53,942 nucleotides of DNA from Syntrophus sp. (in: bacteria) (GCA_025355725.1 JANXZC010000168.1:1-53942); one strand, 5' to 3'; counted from the first letter of the stretch, positions 17,728 through 28,093 are shown. The notes: a model not told the origin generated them from the sequence alone. Made by a program: numbers and translations.

Positions 17728-19401
17728 ATGATCTTAGGTATTGATGTGGGAGGGACGCATACAGATGCAGTCCTTATCGATCAGTTTAAAATTAAAAAGA
17801 AAGCCAAGGTCCCTACGGATACTCACAATTTATTGAAGTCGCTGCTCCAGGTTACAACCACAATCCTGGCTGCGGAAGATCCGTCCAAGCTCCAGCGGGT
17901 GGTTCTCAGTACCACCCTTTCCACCAATGCCATCGTTCAGAACAAGATTAAGAAAGTGGGGATGATTATTGCCAGCGGTCCCGGTTTGCCGCCCTCCCTG
18001 CTCCCTGTTCCTCAAAATACCTGTTTTATTGCGGGCTATGTTAATCACCGCGGGATTATCGCCGCCGATATCAATGGGAAAGAAATTCAGGAAGGCGTCG
18101 CCAAGCTGAGTCAGGAAGGCATTGATCATTTGGGCGTTGTGGGTAAATTTTCCACCCGTAATCCCGAACAGGAGCTGAAGATTGCAGAGATCCTAAGCAA
18201 CCGCTTCCAGCATGTCTCACTTGGTCATCGCATGTCCGGGCATCTCAATTTTCGGCGGCGGATCGCAACGACCTATCTTAACAGTGCTATCTGGGACCTG
18301 TATCAACGCTTCGTCCAGGATGTTCTTCAATTCGTTCACCAGCAGGGGATCAACGTCCCCATATATATCTTGAAGGCCGACGGGGGAACCTTCGAAGTTG
18401 CCAAGTCGGCCGACTATCCCGTCCAGACAATTCTTTCCGGACCGGCGGCCAGCATCATGGGTGTTCTCAGCATGGCCCAAGGCAATGAGGACGCTATCGC
18501 CCTGGACATCGGCGGTACAACCACGGATATCGCCGTTTTTGCCGATGGCGTTCCCCTCCTTGAAAGTCTGGGTGTTACCATCGAAGGCCATAAAACCTTG
18601 ATCCGGGGACTGAAGACAAGATCCATAGGCCTCGGCGGGGACAGTGTTGTCCGCTTTGAAAACGGCAAGCTTGTCATCGGCCCCCAGCGGGAAGGTCCGG
18701 CGGCCGCCTTGGGAGGACCTTTCCCTACTCCGACCGACGCGATGATTGTTTTGAATCTAACAGCTATTGGCGAGCGGGACAAGGCAGTAACCGCTCTGGA
18801 ACCCATTGCCCGCCTTTTGGACAAGACCGTTCTGGAAACGGCGCAACATATCTTTGAGCAAGCCTGCGGTCAGATTGTCGCTGCGGTGCGTTCATTCATA
18901 GAAGAAATAAACAACCAGCCTGTGTATACAATTCACGAAATGCTCGAAGGGAAAAAAATTACCCCCAAGGTCTTATATGTGGTAGGCGGACCGGCGGCGG
19001 CGATGGCGGGTCCCCTGGGCGTTTATCTGGCTTGTACACCCTTCATACCTGAACATTCGGAAGTGGCCAACGCCGTGGGAGCGGCCCTGGCCAGAACTAC
19101 GGCGGAATTGACAATCCTTGCCGATACGGAAAGGCGCTTGTTAACCGTTGGCGAGGAAGGGATACAGATACCGATACCGTCACGGTTCACATCTGAAGAG
19201 GCCATTGCCGTCGGCAGGGAACGGCTTCGTGAAAAGGCCTTGGCCATGGGTGCAAAAGAGGAGGACCTCGAAATCGAAGTCATCGAAAATCAGGAATTCA
19301 ATATGGTCCGGGATTCATATACGGCGGGGAAAAATATACGGGTTAAGGTTCAGATCAAACCAGGGCTGATTTCCGGATTCACGAGGGGGAAGACGTTATG
19401 A
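17728..19401 (+). CDS. Hydantoinase/oxoprolinase (HyuA)-family protein
   Basis: A 557-residue protein of the ATP-using hydantoinase/oxoprolinase A family, which opens cyclic amides. It has the N-terminal ATPase-fold signature GIDVGGTHTD and a second phosphate motif ALDIGGTTTD at about residue 262. I start it at 17728 (GGAGGAATA just upstream; product begins MILGIDVGG); the frame is open to 17614 without a ribosome site. No hyuB gene is present, unlike two-subunit N-methylhydantoinases. Its stop overlaps the deacetylase-like gene by ATGA. The substrate is unknown; an amide or lactam is inferred from the family. Confidence 0.85.
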   Translation: MILGIDVGGTHTDAVLIDQFKIKKKAKVPTDTHNLLKSLLQVTTTILAAEDPSKLQRVVLSTTLSTNAIVQNKIKKVGMIIASGPGLPPSLLPVPQNTCFIAGYVNHRGIIAADINGKEIQEGVAKLSQEGIDHLGVVGKFSTRNPEQELKIAEILSNRFQHVSLGHRMSGHLNFRRRIATTYLNSAIWDLYQRFVQDVLQFVHQQGINVPIYILKADGGTFEVAKSADYPVQTILSGPAASIMGVLSMAQGNEDAIALDIGGTTTDIAVFADGVPLLESLGVTIEGHKTLIRGLKTRSIGLGGDSVVRFENGKLVIGPQREGPAAALGGPFPTPTDAMIVLNLTAIGERDKAVTALEPIARLLDKTVLETAQHIFEQACGQIVAAVRSFIEEINNQPVYTIHEMLEGKKITPKVLYVVGGPAAAMAGPLGVYLACTPFIPEHSEVANAVGAALARTTAELTILADTERRLLTVGEEGIQIPIPSRFTSEEAIAVGRERLREKALAMGAKEEDLEIEVIENQEFNMVRDSYTAGKNIRVKVQIKPGLISGFTRGKTL

Positions 19402-20708
19402 ACAAAACGCAGCGCAAGACCGGCTTGATCTTTTTCCCCGCCTTCGACTGGGCCATCTCTCCGACCCATCCGGAACGGGAGGAAAGGCTTCTCTATACCC
19501 AGGATCAGGTCTTTGAAGAGGGACTCCTCGATTTTGAGAACATCATCGAATACAAACCCGGACTGGCAACGGTGGAGGATATTAACCGGATACACATCTG
19601 CGTACCCCAGGCAAGTAAAGTCATTACGGAATCCCATCTCATCTCAGCGGGGGGGGCCATCACAGCGGCGGAAAAGGTCCTGACCAAGGAAGTGGACAAC
19701 GCCTTTGCCCTGGTCAGACCGCCGGGACATCATGCCATGAAGGTCGTCCACGGCGCCCGTGGCTTCTGTAACGTCAATATCGAAGCCATCATGGTGGAAC
19801 ATATCCGGAAACATTATGGTCCCAAGCGGATCGCCATTGTCGACACGGATTGCCATCACGGCGACGGGACTCAGGAGATTTACTGGCACGATCCCAACAC
19901 CCTGTGCATTTCCATCCATCAGGACGGCCGGACCCTGTACCCGGGGACAGGGTCCATCGACGAATTTGGAGGGCCCAACGCCCTGGGGACAACGATTAAC
20001 GTACCCCTGCCGCCCCGGACCTCGGACGAGGGGTTTCTCCATGTCCTCGAGACCGTTATCATGCCCATCCTCGCTGAGTTCAAGCCTGATATCGTCATCA
20101 ACTCCGCCGGGCAGGACAATCATTATACGGATCCGATCACCAATATGCGTTTCAGCGCCCAGGGTTATGCCCGACTAAATGAGCGCCTGGCGCCGGACAT
20201 CGCCGTCCTCGAAGGGGGCTATTCCATCGAAAAGGCTCTGCCCTATGTAAATGTGGGCATCATCCTGGCGATGGCGGGTCTGGACTATAGCGCCGTCCGG
20301 GAACCTGATTATAATGCCGAGGCGCTCCGACAATCCGAGCAGATAACCCAGTACATCGAACGGACCTCCTCGGAAGTCATGATGCTCTGGAAAAAGCGCC
20401 GGGACATGAAAAAAACGATCGTGGGAACGAATAAATATATCAAACGGAAGAAACAAATTTACTATGATACGGACGGCATCTCGGAACAGCAGGAAGAAAC
20501 GGTCCGGGTCTGTGACGATTGCGGTGGTCTGGTCATGATCGATTCCTTCGCCGACACGGGGACACGAATCCACGCCGTAATCATTCCCGGTCAGAGCTGC
20601 CCTGTCTGCCGAGAGGAGGGGGAGGCCTTTTTTGACCGCATGGAAAAGGGAAAATATCGTCATCTCTACTTCCAGGATCGGGACCGGGACATCTTCATCA
20701 CTAAATAA
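19398..20708 (+). CDS. Histone-deacetylase-fold amidohydrolase with C-terminal zinc ribbon
   Basis: A 436-residue member of the arginase/deacetylase superfamily (HDAC, acetylpolyamine amidohydrolase, acetoin utilisation group). The active-site set is intact: H111-H112, zinc ligands D151, H153 and D240, and the transition-state tyrosine Y275 in EGGY. An unusual extra C-terminal part carries CDDC (372-375) and CPVC (401-404), a probable structural zinc ribbon. Translation is coupled to the HyuA-like gene by ATGA. Bacterial members hydrolyse small acyl-amides; with a ring-opening HyuA upstream, a two-step amide degradation is a reasonable inference. Confidence 0.88.
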   Translation: MNKTQRKTGLIFFPAFDWAISPTHPEREERLLYTQDQVFEEGLLDFENIIEYKPGLATVEDINRIHICVPQASKVITESHLISAGGAITAAEKVLTKEVDNAFALVRPPGHHAMKVVHGARGFCNVNIEAIMVEHIRKHYGPKRIAIVDTDCHHGDGTQEIYWHDPNTLCISIHQDGRTLYPGTGSIDEFGGPNALGTTINVPLPPRTSDEGFLHVLETVIMPILAEFKPDIVINSAGQDNHYTDPITNMRFSAQGYARLNERLAPDIAVLEGGYSIEKALPYVNVGIILAMAGLDYSAVREPDYNAEALRQSEQITQYIERTSSEVMMLWKKRRDMKKTIVGTNKYIKRKKQIYYDTDGISEQQEETVRVCDDCGGLVMIDSFADTGTRIHAVIIPGQSCPVCREEGEAFFDRMEKGKYRHLYFQDRDRDIFITK

Positions 20709-20741
20709 ACAAACAATAAACGAGAGAGGAGTAGTTGTATT

Positions 20742-21134
20742 ATGTCAGAAGAAATCGTAAAAAGAACACAGGAAACGGCAAAAACCCTTTTTGGCAAGGG
20801 CGTCAAGATGGACCCCCCCTATCTTATGTGGCGGGAATTCGACAAGGATCTGGCCAATGAATTCTCCAAATTCATTACGGGTAATCTCTATTCCCGGACG
20901 GTATTGACCCTCCCGGAACGGCAGATGGCCGCCTGCGCCATGTTAGCCGCTCTCCGGGCGACGGGAGAGTTGAAGCTCCACGTGAATGCAGCGCTTAATG
21001 TCGGTTGCGATCCCAGAAAACTGGCAGAGATCTTTTTCCAGGTGGCAACCTATGCCGGCATGCCTGCCGTCAACGAGGCCCTGGAAGTGTACCGCGAGGT
21101 TCTCAAGGAACGAGGGGAATGGCCCGTTAAATAG
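20742..21134 (+). CDS. Carboxymuconolactone decarboxylase (CMD)-family protein
   Basis: A 130-residue all-helical protein of the CMD/AhpD family. The core RTVLTLPERQMAACAMLAAL and the GCDPRKLAEIFFQ segment are typical. The CxxC pair of AhpD peroxidase partners is absent, so a thiol-redox role is unlikely. It is third in the HyuA-HDAC operon (33 bp gap, AGAGGAG ribosome site) and is followed by a terminator. CMD proteins range from true decarboxylases to uncharacterised enzymes; the role here is unknown. Confidence 0.83.
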   Translation: MSEEIVKRTQETAKTLFGKGVKMDPPYLMWREFDKDLANEFSKFITGNLYSRTVLTLPERQMAACAMLAALRATGELKLHVNAALNVGCDPRKLAEIFFQVATYAGMPAVNEALEVYREVLKERGEWPVK

Positions 21135-21145
21135 GCAAAATAAAA

Positions 21146-21188
21146 ACGCCGAATCAGTAAAGCCCGGCAGGGTCTACTGATTCGGCGT
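21146..21188. terminator. Bidirectional terminator between convergent operons
   Basis: A perfect 14-bp stem (21146-21159 with 21175-21188) and 15-nt loop. The minus-strand side is followed by TTTTTATTTT and the plus side by CTCTTTCT. It can end both the HyuA-HDAC-CMD operon and the carboxyltransferase operon. Confidence 0.9.
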
Positions 21189-21214
21189 CTCTTTCTAATC
21201 AAGACTGTCGACGT

Positions 21215-21430
21215 TTATGCGAGGACGATGAGCACCTGATTGGTATCAACCTTGTCCTTCTCCGCCACTTTGATCTCCGCCACTTTGCCGCCTTTCGGGG
21301 CAACGACGGGGTTTTCCATTTTCATGGCCTCAAGAATAATAAGTTCTTCATCAGCCTGCACTTCATCACCAACCGAAACCAGAATCTCAGCAATCGTTCC
21401 GGGCATTGGGGCTACGACTTCTAATGCCAT
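21215..21430 (-). CDS. Biotin carboxyl carrier protein
   Basis: A 71-residue single biotinyl domain with the attachment lysine K37 in EAMKMEN and the preceding APMPGTI segment. It would carry carboxyl-biotin between a carboxylase or membrane decarboxylase and the carboxyltransferase encoded three genes upstream. AGGAGG at good spacing supports the start at 21430; the frame is open to 21487. It lacks the long Ala/Pro linker of GcdC-type decarboxylase gamma subunits. It is the last gene of the operon, separated from the lyase-like gene by a hairpin. Confidence 0.92.
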   Translation of the reverse strand: MALEVVAPMPGTIAEILVSVGDEVQADEELIILEAMKMENPVVAPKGGKVAEIKVAEKDKVDTNQVLIVLA

Positions 21431-21504
21431 TTGATAAACCTCCTTGAAATTATTTAAATACTTCAGCGTGGCTTGTCGCCGCGCCATGACAAAACATTTT
21501 AAAG

Positions 21505-21533
21505 ATCAGGGGGAGCAGCTAGCTCCCCCTGAT
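21505..21533 (-). terminator. Intercistronic terminator-like hairpin before the biotin carrier gene
   Basis: A perfect 12-bp GC-rich stem (21505-21516 with 21522-21533) with a 5-nt loop; on the minus strand it is followed by CTTTAAAATGTTTT. It stands between the lyase-like gene and the biotin carrier gene of the same operon, so it may attenuate expression of the carrier or protect the upstream mRNA. Confidence 0.75.
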
Positions 21534-21553
21534 TAGCTTCTTTCATCGAAAAA

Positions 21554-22747
21554 CTACTTTTTCTTCCAGATAGGATCCTCGGGGCCCCATTTTTTGGGGA
21601 CAATCGCCTTGGCCGACCATTCTTCCGGAACCCGCTGACCGACTTTTTCGCCGACTTTGTCAATCAGTTTCTTCAGGCCGGGACGGGCAAATTCCATATG
21701 CCCCGCCTTCTGGGTCCGGCCGTTGTAAATGGCTTCCGAACGGAGTCTCATATTGAGGGTTTTCTCCATCTTCTTGCCCAGCCAGAGGACGCGGTCGACG
21801 TTGATACCATGTTCAATGCCCAGCTCGTCGATCTGGACCAGGAGATCTTCGAAGGTGATGAGGCCGACGAAGCGGGGGTCATCATAGTAGTACTCGCCGG
21901 TGCCCCGGATGGGACAGTCGTCGAGGAAGTTGGCCGGCTGCCCGCCCAGACCGCCCAGAGTCCCCTCAAACCGCGTGAAACCGGCCTGGAGGGCCGCCAG
22001 GATCGACGAAGAGGCGATTCTCTTCGTCTCATGGAGGTGGAGCAGGTGGCCTTCCGGATTCGGCATGGCGTCGAGGATCATGGAGCAATAACGATAAACA
22101 TCGGCCGCATTGGCGGAACCGTCGTGGTCGGCATGCTCGATGTCATGGGCGCCGATCTGGAACCAGCGTTTCGTGAATTCCACGGCGTCTTTCAATTCCG
22201 TGGCGCCGCTGATGGGGCTTCCCCAGATAGTGCTGACGGTGCCGCACATCTTCAGACCCGCATCCCGGGCCTTCTTGATGCACCGCTCCGCTTCCCGCCA
22301 ATACTGAGACAAGGTCGTACCGGAGTTGGCGAAATGATGCTCCGGATCCGTGGAGACCATCATGAGGATGCGGTCGGGACCGATCCCTTTCTTCTTCAAT
22401 TCGATCGCCCGGTCCACAGCAGTTTCGCGGATACTGACCGCGGTCATACTTAATTCATCGTAATTGATTCCGGCGCGGGCGCAGGTCTTCTTGAACGAAT
22501 CGCTCCGCATGGCCGTCAGAACCTCTTCGGCGTCACTGAACTGGGGTGTTGTCACGGCGCTCCCCAGGTTGGTTATTTCGATTTCTTTCACACCGGCAAG
22601 AATCATTTCCTGGCCGTAAAAAATCTTGGCGGCCGTGGAGACAAACTTCTCACAATGCTGAAAACCGTCGCGGATTGTAATGTCGCCAAGGGTTACCTTC
22701 TTGGGCATTCTCGGGAAAATCTTCCAATAATCGTACTCTGTCGCCAT
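21554..22747 (-). CDS. HMG-CoA lyase-like DRE-TIM metallolyase lacking the G-loop cysteine
   Basis: A 397-residue TIM-barrel protein of the DRE-TIM/HMGL-like family, which makes or breaks C-C bonds next to acyl-CoA. The catalytic R26-D27 pair (in TIRDGFQ) and metal ligands H237 and H239 (in LHLHET) are present. The glycine loop reads GGLGGQP: Q270 stands where HMG-CoA lyases have their catalytic cysteine. An insert follows, with C278 nearby. AGGAGG fixes the start at 22747 although the frame is open to 22849. It lies between strong hairpins, downstream of the hydratase. Its reaction may therefore differ from HMG-CoA cleavage. Confidence 0.82.
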   Translation of the reverse strand: MATEYDYWKIFPRMPKKVTLGDITIRDGFQHCEKFVSTAAKIFYGQEMILAGVKEIEITNLGSAVTTPQFSDAEEVLTAMRSDSFKKTCARAGINYDELSMTAVSIRETAVDRAIELKKKGIGPDRILMMVSTDPEHHFANSGTTLSQYWREAERCIKKARDAGLKMCGTVSTIWGSPISGATELKDAVEFTKRWFQIGAHDIEHADHDGSANAADVYRYCSMILDAMPNPEGHLLHLHETKRIASSSILAALQAGFTRFEGTLGGLGGQPANFLDDCPIRGTGEYYYDDPRFVGLITFEDLLVQIDELGIEHGINVDRVLWLGKKMEKTLNMRLRSEAIYNGRTQKAGHMEFARPGLKKLIDKVGEKVGQRVPEEWSAKAIVPKKWGPEDPIWKKK

Positions 22748-22790
22748 AAAAACATCCTCCTTAGTTAAATTTTGTGCTTTGTTAAGGTTA

Positions 22791-22830
22791 ACTTCCCCTC
22801 CTCCGGCGGCAGGATGGGGGGAGGGGAAGT
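22791..22830 (-). other. Intercistronic hairpin between hydratase and lyase-like genes
   Basis: Arms 22791-22804 and 22817-22830 pair over 14 positions (one G-U), with a 12-nt loop. On the minus strand there is no T tract after it, so it is more likely an mRNA-processing or stabilising structure than a terminator. Confidence 0.65.
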
Positions 22831-22845
22831 ACGTTAATCCGTCAA

Positions 22846-23646
22846 TCACTCACCCTTGAAAACAGGTTTCCGCTTTTCCACGAAGGCAGCCAGGGCTTCC
22901 AGGCGGTCCTTCGTCGGGATAGTTACTTCATAAGCCTTCGATTCCAAAGGCAGGGCAACGCCAAGACTTGCCTCCATACCATAATTGAGGACAAACTTGG
23001 CCTGGGCCACGCCGATGGGACCATTTTTGGCAATCTCCCTCGCTAACTCGAGAGCTGCTTCCATGAGTTTGTCGGGCTCGACAATCTTGCTGACCAGACC
23101 GATATCCAAGGCCGTCTGGGCGTTGAACCGGCGGGCCGTGTAGATAAGCTCCTTGGCTTTGGCGACGCCGACGATTCTCGGCAGGCGCTGGGTACCGCCG
23201 GCTCCGGGGATGATGGCCAGAGAAGTCTCTGTCAACCCCATGAGGACGTTTGAAGAAGCGATGCGAATGTCGCAGGCTAACGCCAGTTCCGTTCCGCCAC
23301 CGAAGGCAAAGCCGTTGATGGCGGCGATGACGGGCACCCGCACCTGCTCTACGGCGGTGAAGGTGTTCCTGATTGTGAAGATAAAACGGCGAACCTGATC
23401 CTGCGTCAGGCTCCTTCTCTCCTTTAGGTCAGCCCCCGTGGAAAATGACCACTTCTTGGGCTCATCACCGGCGTTGCAACCAGTGATGATAATGCAACGG
23501 AGATCCATATCGAAATTGGCTTCCCGGATCGTGTCCGCTAGGACCGCCAGGAGGTCAAAGTTAAAACAGTTCATGGCATCCGGGCGATTCAAGGTTAGAA
23601 TCAGGATGCCGTCTTCGGTCCTTTCCTTCAATAAAACATCAGACAT
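22846..23646 (-). CDS. Enoyl-CoA hydratase/isomerase-family protein
   Basis: A 266-residue crotonase-fold enzyme. Both catalytic glutamates of true hydratases are present: E120 in FGGGTE and E140 just before IIPGAGGTQRL. The oxyanion-hole segment STGADL is also present. It is therefore likely a real hydratase, comparable to methylglutaconyl-CoA hydratase (AUH/LiuC), rather than a hydrolase. GGAGGAAAATC supports the start at 23646. It lies 29 bp after the carboxyltransferase gene. The order carboxyltransferase, hydratase, lyase mirrors leucine degradation, but the substrate is not shown by sequence. Confidence 0.88.
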   Translation of the reverse strand: MSDVLLKERTEDGILILTLNRPDAMNCFNFDLLAVLADTIREANFDMDLRCIIITGCNAGDEPKKWSFSTGADLKERRSLTQDQVRRFIFTIRNTFTAVEQVRVPVIAAINGFAFGGGTELALACDIRIASSNVLMGLTETSLAIIPGAGGTQRLPRIVGVAKAKELIYTARRFNAQTALDIGLVSKIVEPDKLMEAALELAREIAKNGPIGVAQAKFVLNYGMEASLGVALPLESKAYEVTIPTKDRLEALAAFVEKRKPVFKGE

Positions 23647-23675
23647 GATTTTCCTCCTCTGTCGTTGAAACAATC

Positions 23676-25355
23676 CTAAACCTTCAGGTCGCCCCAATCG
23701 GAATGCTGGACGGGAACGCGCAGGGCGATTTCAAAGGCCCGGGCGATCTTCTCGCGAGCTTCACTGAAAGCTACGACACCGTCATGAAACAGGAGGGATC
23801 CCGTATAGAAGGGATGCCCTTCGGAGTCATAACGATCTCTCATCATCTGACGGAACTGGGTCATTTCGTCTTCACTTACCGGCAGTCCCTTGGCTTCGAT
23901 ATTCTTCCGGCGCACCGTTTCCACGATGAAACCAGCCGTCTCGCCGGACATAACGGTCGTGCGGCCCCGCATGTTCGTGAAAGCAAATCTCGGCCTGAAG
24001 GCCCGGCCATTCATACCGTAATTGGCGGCGCCGTGGTCGGGACCTATGACGTAGGTCACCTTGGGAGACATGAGGCAACTGCAGGCCCGGACCATGTCTG
24101 ATCCATACTTGCCGATGCCGCCCCACTCTTCCGCCTTGCCGACCATGTATCCGGGGGAACCCTGGAGGAACAGGACGGGCAGATTGGAATTGCCGCAACG
24201 GATCATCCACTCGGTCGCCTTCCTTGCCGCATCAATATAAATGACGCCGCTGGCGTTGGAGGCTACGACGCCGACCGGGATGCCCTTCATCCACATCTTG
24301 CCGCAGACGACGGAGTCGCCACGGCCGGGTCCGTAAGTCGGTTTGTACTCATGGAAATAACTGTCGTCGGCTAGGCACTTGATTGTGTCTTTAATGTTGA
24401 TGTACTGATACGTATCCGTGGGGGTGGCGCGCATCATCTCTTTGTAGTCGAATTTAGGCTCTCTCGTCTCACGGCGATCGGTGTACAACTGCTGGGAAGG
24501 CTCGAACTCCATGATATCACGAATTTTCTTAATGCCTTCGTCCTGGGTCCGGACAATGTGATCGCAACCACCGGAGTGCTGGGTATGGACGTAAGCGCCG
24601 CCCAGATCCTCGGGGGAAACGGTCTCGCCGATGGCCGACTTGACCATGGGTGGACCGGCCAGGAAGGCAAAGGACATCTTCTCGATCATGATAGATTCCG
24701 TAGCCAGGTAAACAATGTAGGCCCCGCCCGCCGTGTTGCCGCCCGTGGAGAGGGTGAACTGCTTGATGCCCATGGCGGACATGCGGCACATATTGTAGAA
24801 CATGCTGCCGAAATGACCCTCGTCAGCGAAACATCCGACCTGCAGGGGCAGATTGATGCCGCCGGAATCGGCGATGTAAATACAGGGAAGACGTGAGGCC
24901 TCGGCAATAGCCTGAGCCCGCATGTGCTTCTTCAGGGTGATGGGGAAATAGGTCCCCGCCGCATAGCGGTTCTCATTGGCGAAGATCATGCAGTCTTTGC
25001 CGTGTACGATGCCGACACCAGTAACCATACCACCGCCGGGGATGTTGCCGCGTTTTTCCGACTGATAGATCTCGCCGCCGTAGAGGCGCTTTTCCCCGAT
25101 GTCATAACCGGCATCCAGGCCCACCTCAAAGAATTCCGTGCCCGGGTCGATAAGCTGTGCAATGAGATCACGCATAGGCTTCTTGTTCTGCTTGGCCAGT
25201 CGCGCTACCTGGTCGTCGCCGCCGATGTTGAGAGCCTCACTCCGGTGTTTGAACAGGAGTTCGTCCTGCTCCGACCAGTGCTTAATATTCTTTTCCCGAT
25301 CTTTTTCCAGTCTTTCAGCCCTTGTCAACTTTGGTTTCTTCTCTTCTTCTGCCAT
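23676..25355 (-). CDS. Acyl-CoA carboxylase carboxyltransferase, methylcrotonyl-CoA carboxylase beta-like
   Basis: A 559-residue biotin-dependent carboxyltransferase with fused N and C crotonase-like halves. Segments such as PCIYIADSGG, AGPPMVKSAIGE, EDLGGAYVH and YGMNGRAFRPRF resemble the methylcrotonyl-CoA carboxylase beta subunit more closely than glutaconyl-CoA decarboxylase GcdA. It moves CO2 between carboxybiotin and an acyl-CoA. First gene of a four-gene minus-strand operon with a hydratase, an HMGL-like protein and a biotin carrier. No biotin carboxylase (AccC-type) and no membrane decarboxylase subunit are in the window, so direction (carboxylation or decarboxylation) is open. GGAGGAGG precedes the start. 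Confidence 0.88.
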   Translation of the reverse strand: MAEEEKKPKLTRAERLEKDREKNIKHWSEQDELLFKHRSEALNIGGDDQVARLAKQNKKPMRDLIAQLIDPGTEFFEVGLDAGYDIGEKRLYGGEIYQSEKRGNIPGGGMVTGVGIVHGKDCMIFANENRYAAGTYFPITLKKHMRAQAIAEASRLPCIYIADSGGINLPLQVGCFADEGHFGSMFYNMCRMSAMGIKQFTLSTGGNTAGGAYIVYLATESIMIEKMSFAFLAGPPMVKSAIGETVSPEDLGGAYVHTQHSGGCDHIVRTQDEGIKKIRDIMEFEPSQQLYTDRRETREPKFDYKEMMRATPTDTYQYINIKDTIKCLADDSYFHEYKPTYGPGRGDSVVCGKMWMKGIPVGVVASNASGVIYIDAARKATEWMIRCGNSNLPVLFLQGSPGYMVGKAEEWGGIGKYGSDMVRACSCLMSPKVTYVIGPDHGAANYGMNGRAFRPRFAFTNMRGRTTVMSGETAGFIVETVRRKNIEAKGLPVSEDEMTQFRQMMRDRYDSEGHPFYTGSLLFHDGVVAFSEAREKIARAFEIALRVPVQHSDWGDLKV

Positions 25356-25375
25356 ACCTACCTCCTCCTATTTAT

Positions 25376-25390
25376 TGGATGAATCATCCA
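25376..25390. promoter_or_regulatory. 15-bp palindrome upstream of the carboxyltransferase operon
   Basis: TGGATGA-A-TCATCCA is a perfect dyad with 7-bp arms, ending 21 bp before the carboxyltransferase start codon and just upstream of its ribosome site. It is a good candidate operator for this operon. No regulator gene lies adjacent. Confidence 0.45.
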
Positions 25391-25573
25391 GTTTCATGAC
25401 GTTACACCTTTCCACCTTATCCAAGCCTCTTTGCAGAAATCTCGAGGTTTTCTCGTCGTCGGAAGGAACGCCATTGTTCCCTGTCGTAGCTCATTGGGGT
25501 AGAAAATCGATGACCCTGAAAAACCGGATTTACGTATATGAAACGGTTCATAGTGTCAAGCATTTTATAAAAA

Positions 25574-25603
25574 TTGACGCATGGTCATTGTCATGGATAT
25601 ACG
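25574..25603 (+). promoter_or_regulatory. Candidate promoter for DUF2065-queA
   Basis: TTGACG (25574-25579) with GATATA or TATACG about 16-18 bp downstream, roughly 35-40 bp before the DUF2065 start. It lies in the roughly 280-bp gap between divergent operons, which otherwise holds only the palindrome at 25376-25390. Confidence 0.45.
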
Positions 25604-25637
25604 AATGTGTTACTACGGCTCCCGTGAGGAGTGGTTT

Positions 25638-25822
25638 ATGAAATTTTTTCTCTGCGTCATCGGCATGGTCTTTATCATTGAAGGCCTCCCCTACTTCGCT
25701 TTTCCGGAAAGGCTCAAGGCTTATCTGACCAAGATGGCGGAGGTACCCGATTCCTCCCTGCGCATCATGGGATTGGCAGCCATTATTGCGGGGCTGGTCC
25801 TCGTCTATTTTGGAAGAACTGA

Positions 25823-25826
<4 letters not shown>
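25638..25826 (+). CDS. DUF2065 (YjeT-like) small membrane protein
   Basis: A 62-residue protein with two hydrophobic helices (about 1-17 and 42-58) around a FPERLKAYL segment, the DUF2065 pattern. The start at 25638 has GAGGA seven bases upstream; the frame extends to 25581 without support. Its stop overlaps the queA ATG (ATGA). Such proteins are inner-membrane and of unknown role. Confidence 0.75.
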
Positions 25827-28025
<2,199 letters not shown>

Positions 28026-28093
28026 AGAAAGGAAATAATCCTCTCCCCCGGTATGAATCGATGGGGATGATTAAAATTAAGGAGGAAAGGTAA

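Noticed and set aside
23676-25355. Glutaconyl-CoA decarboxylase alpha subunit (GcdA)
   Set aside because: Conserved segments fit methylcrotonyl-CoA carboxylase beta better, the carrier lacks the GcdC-type linker, and no GcdB is present; kept as a possibility only in the findings.
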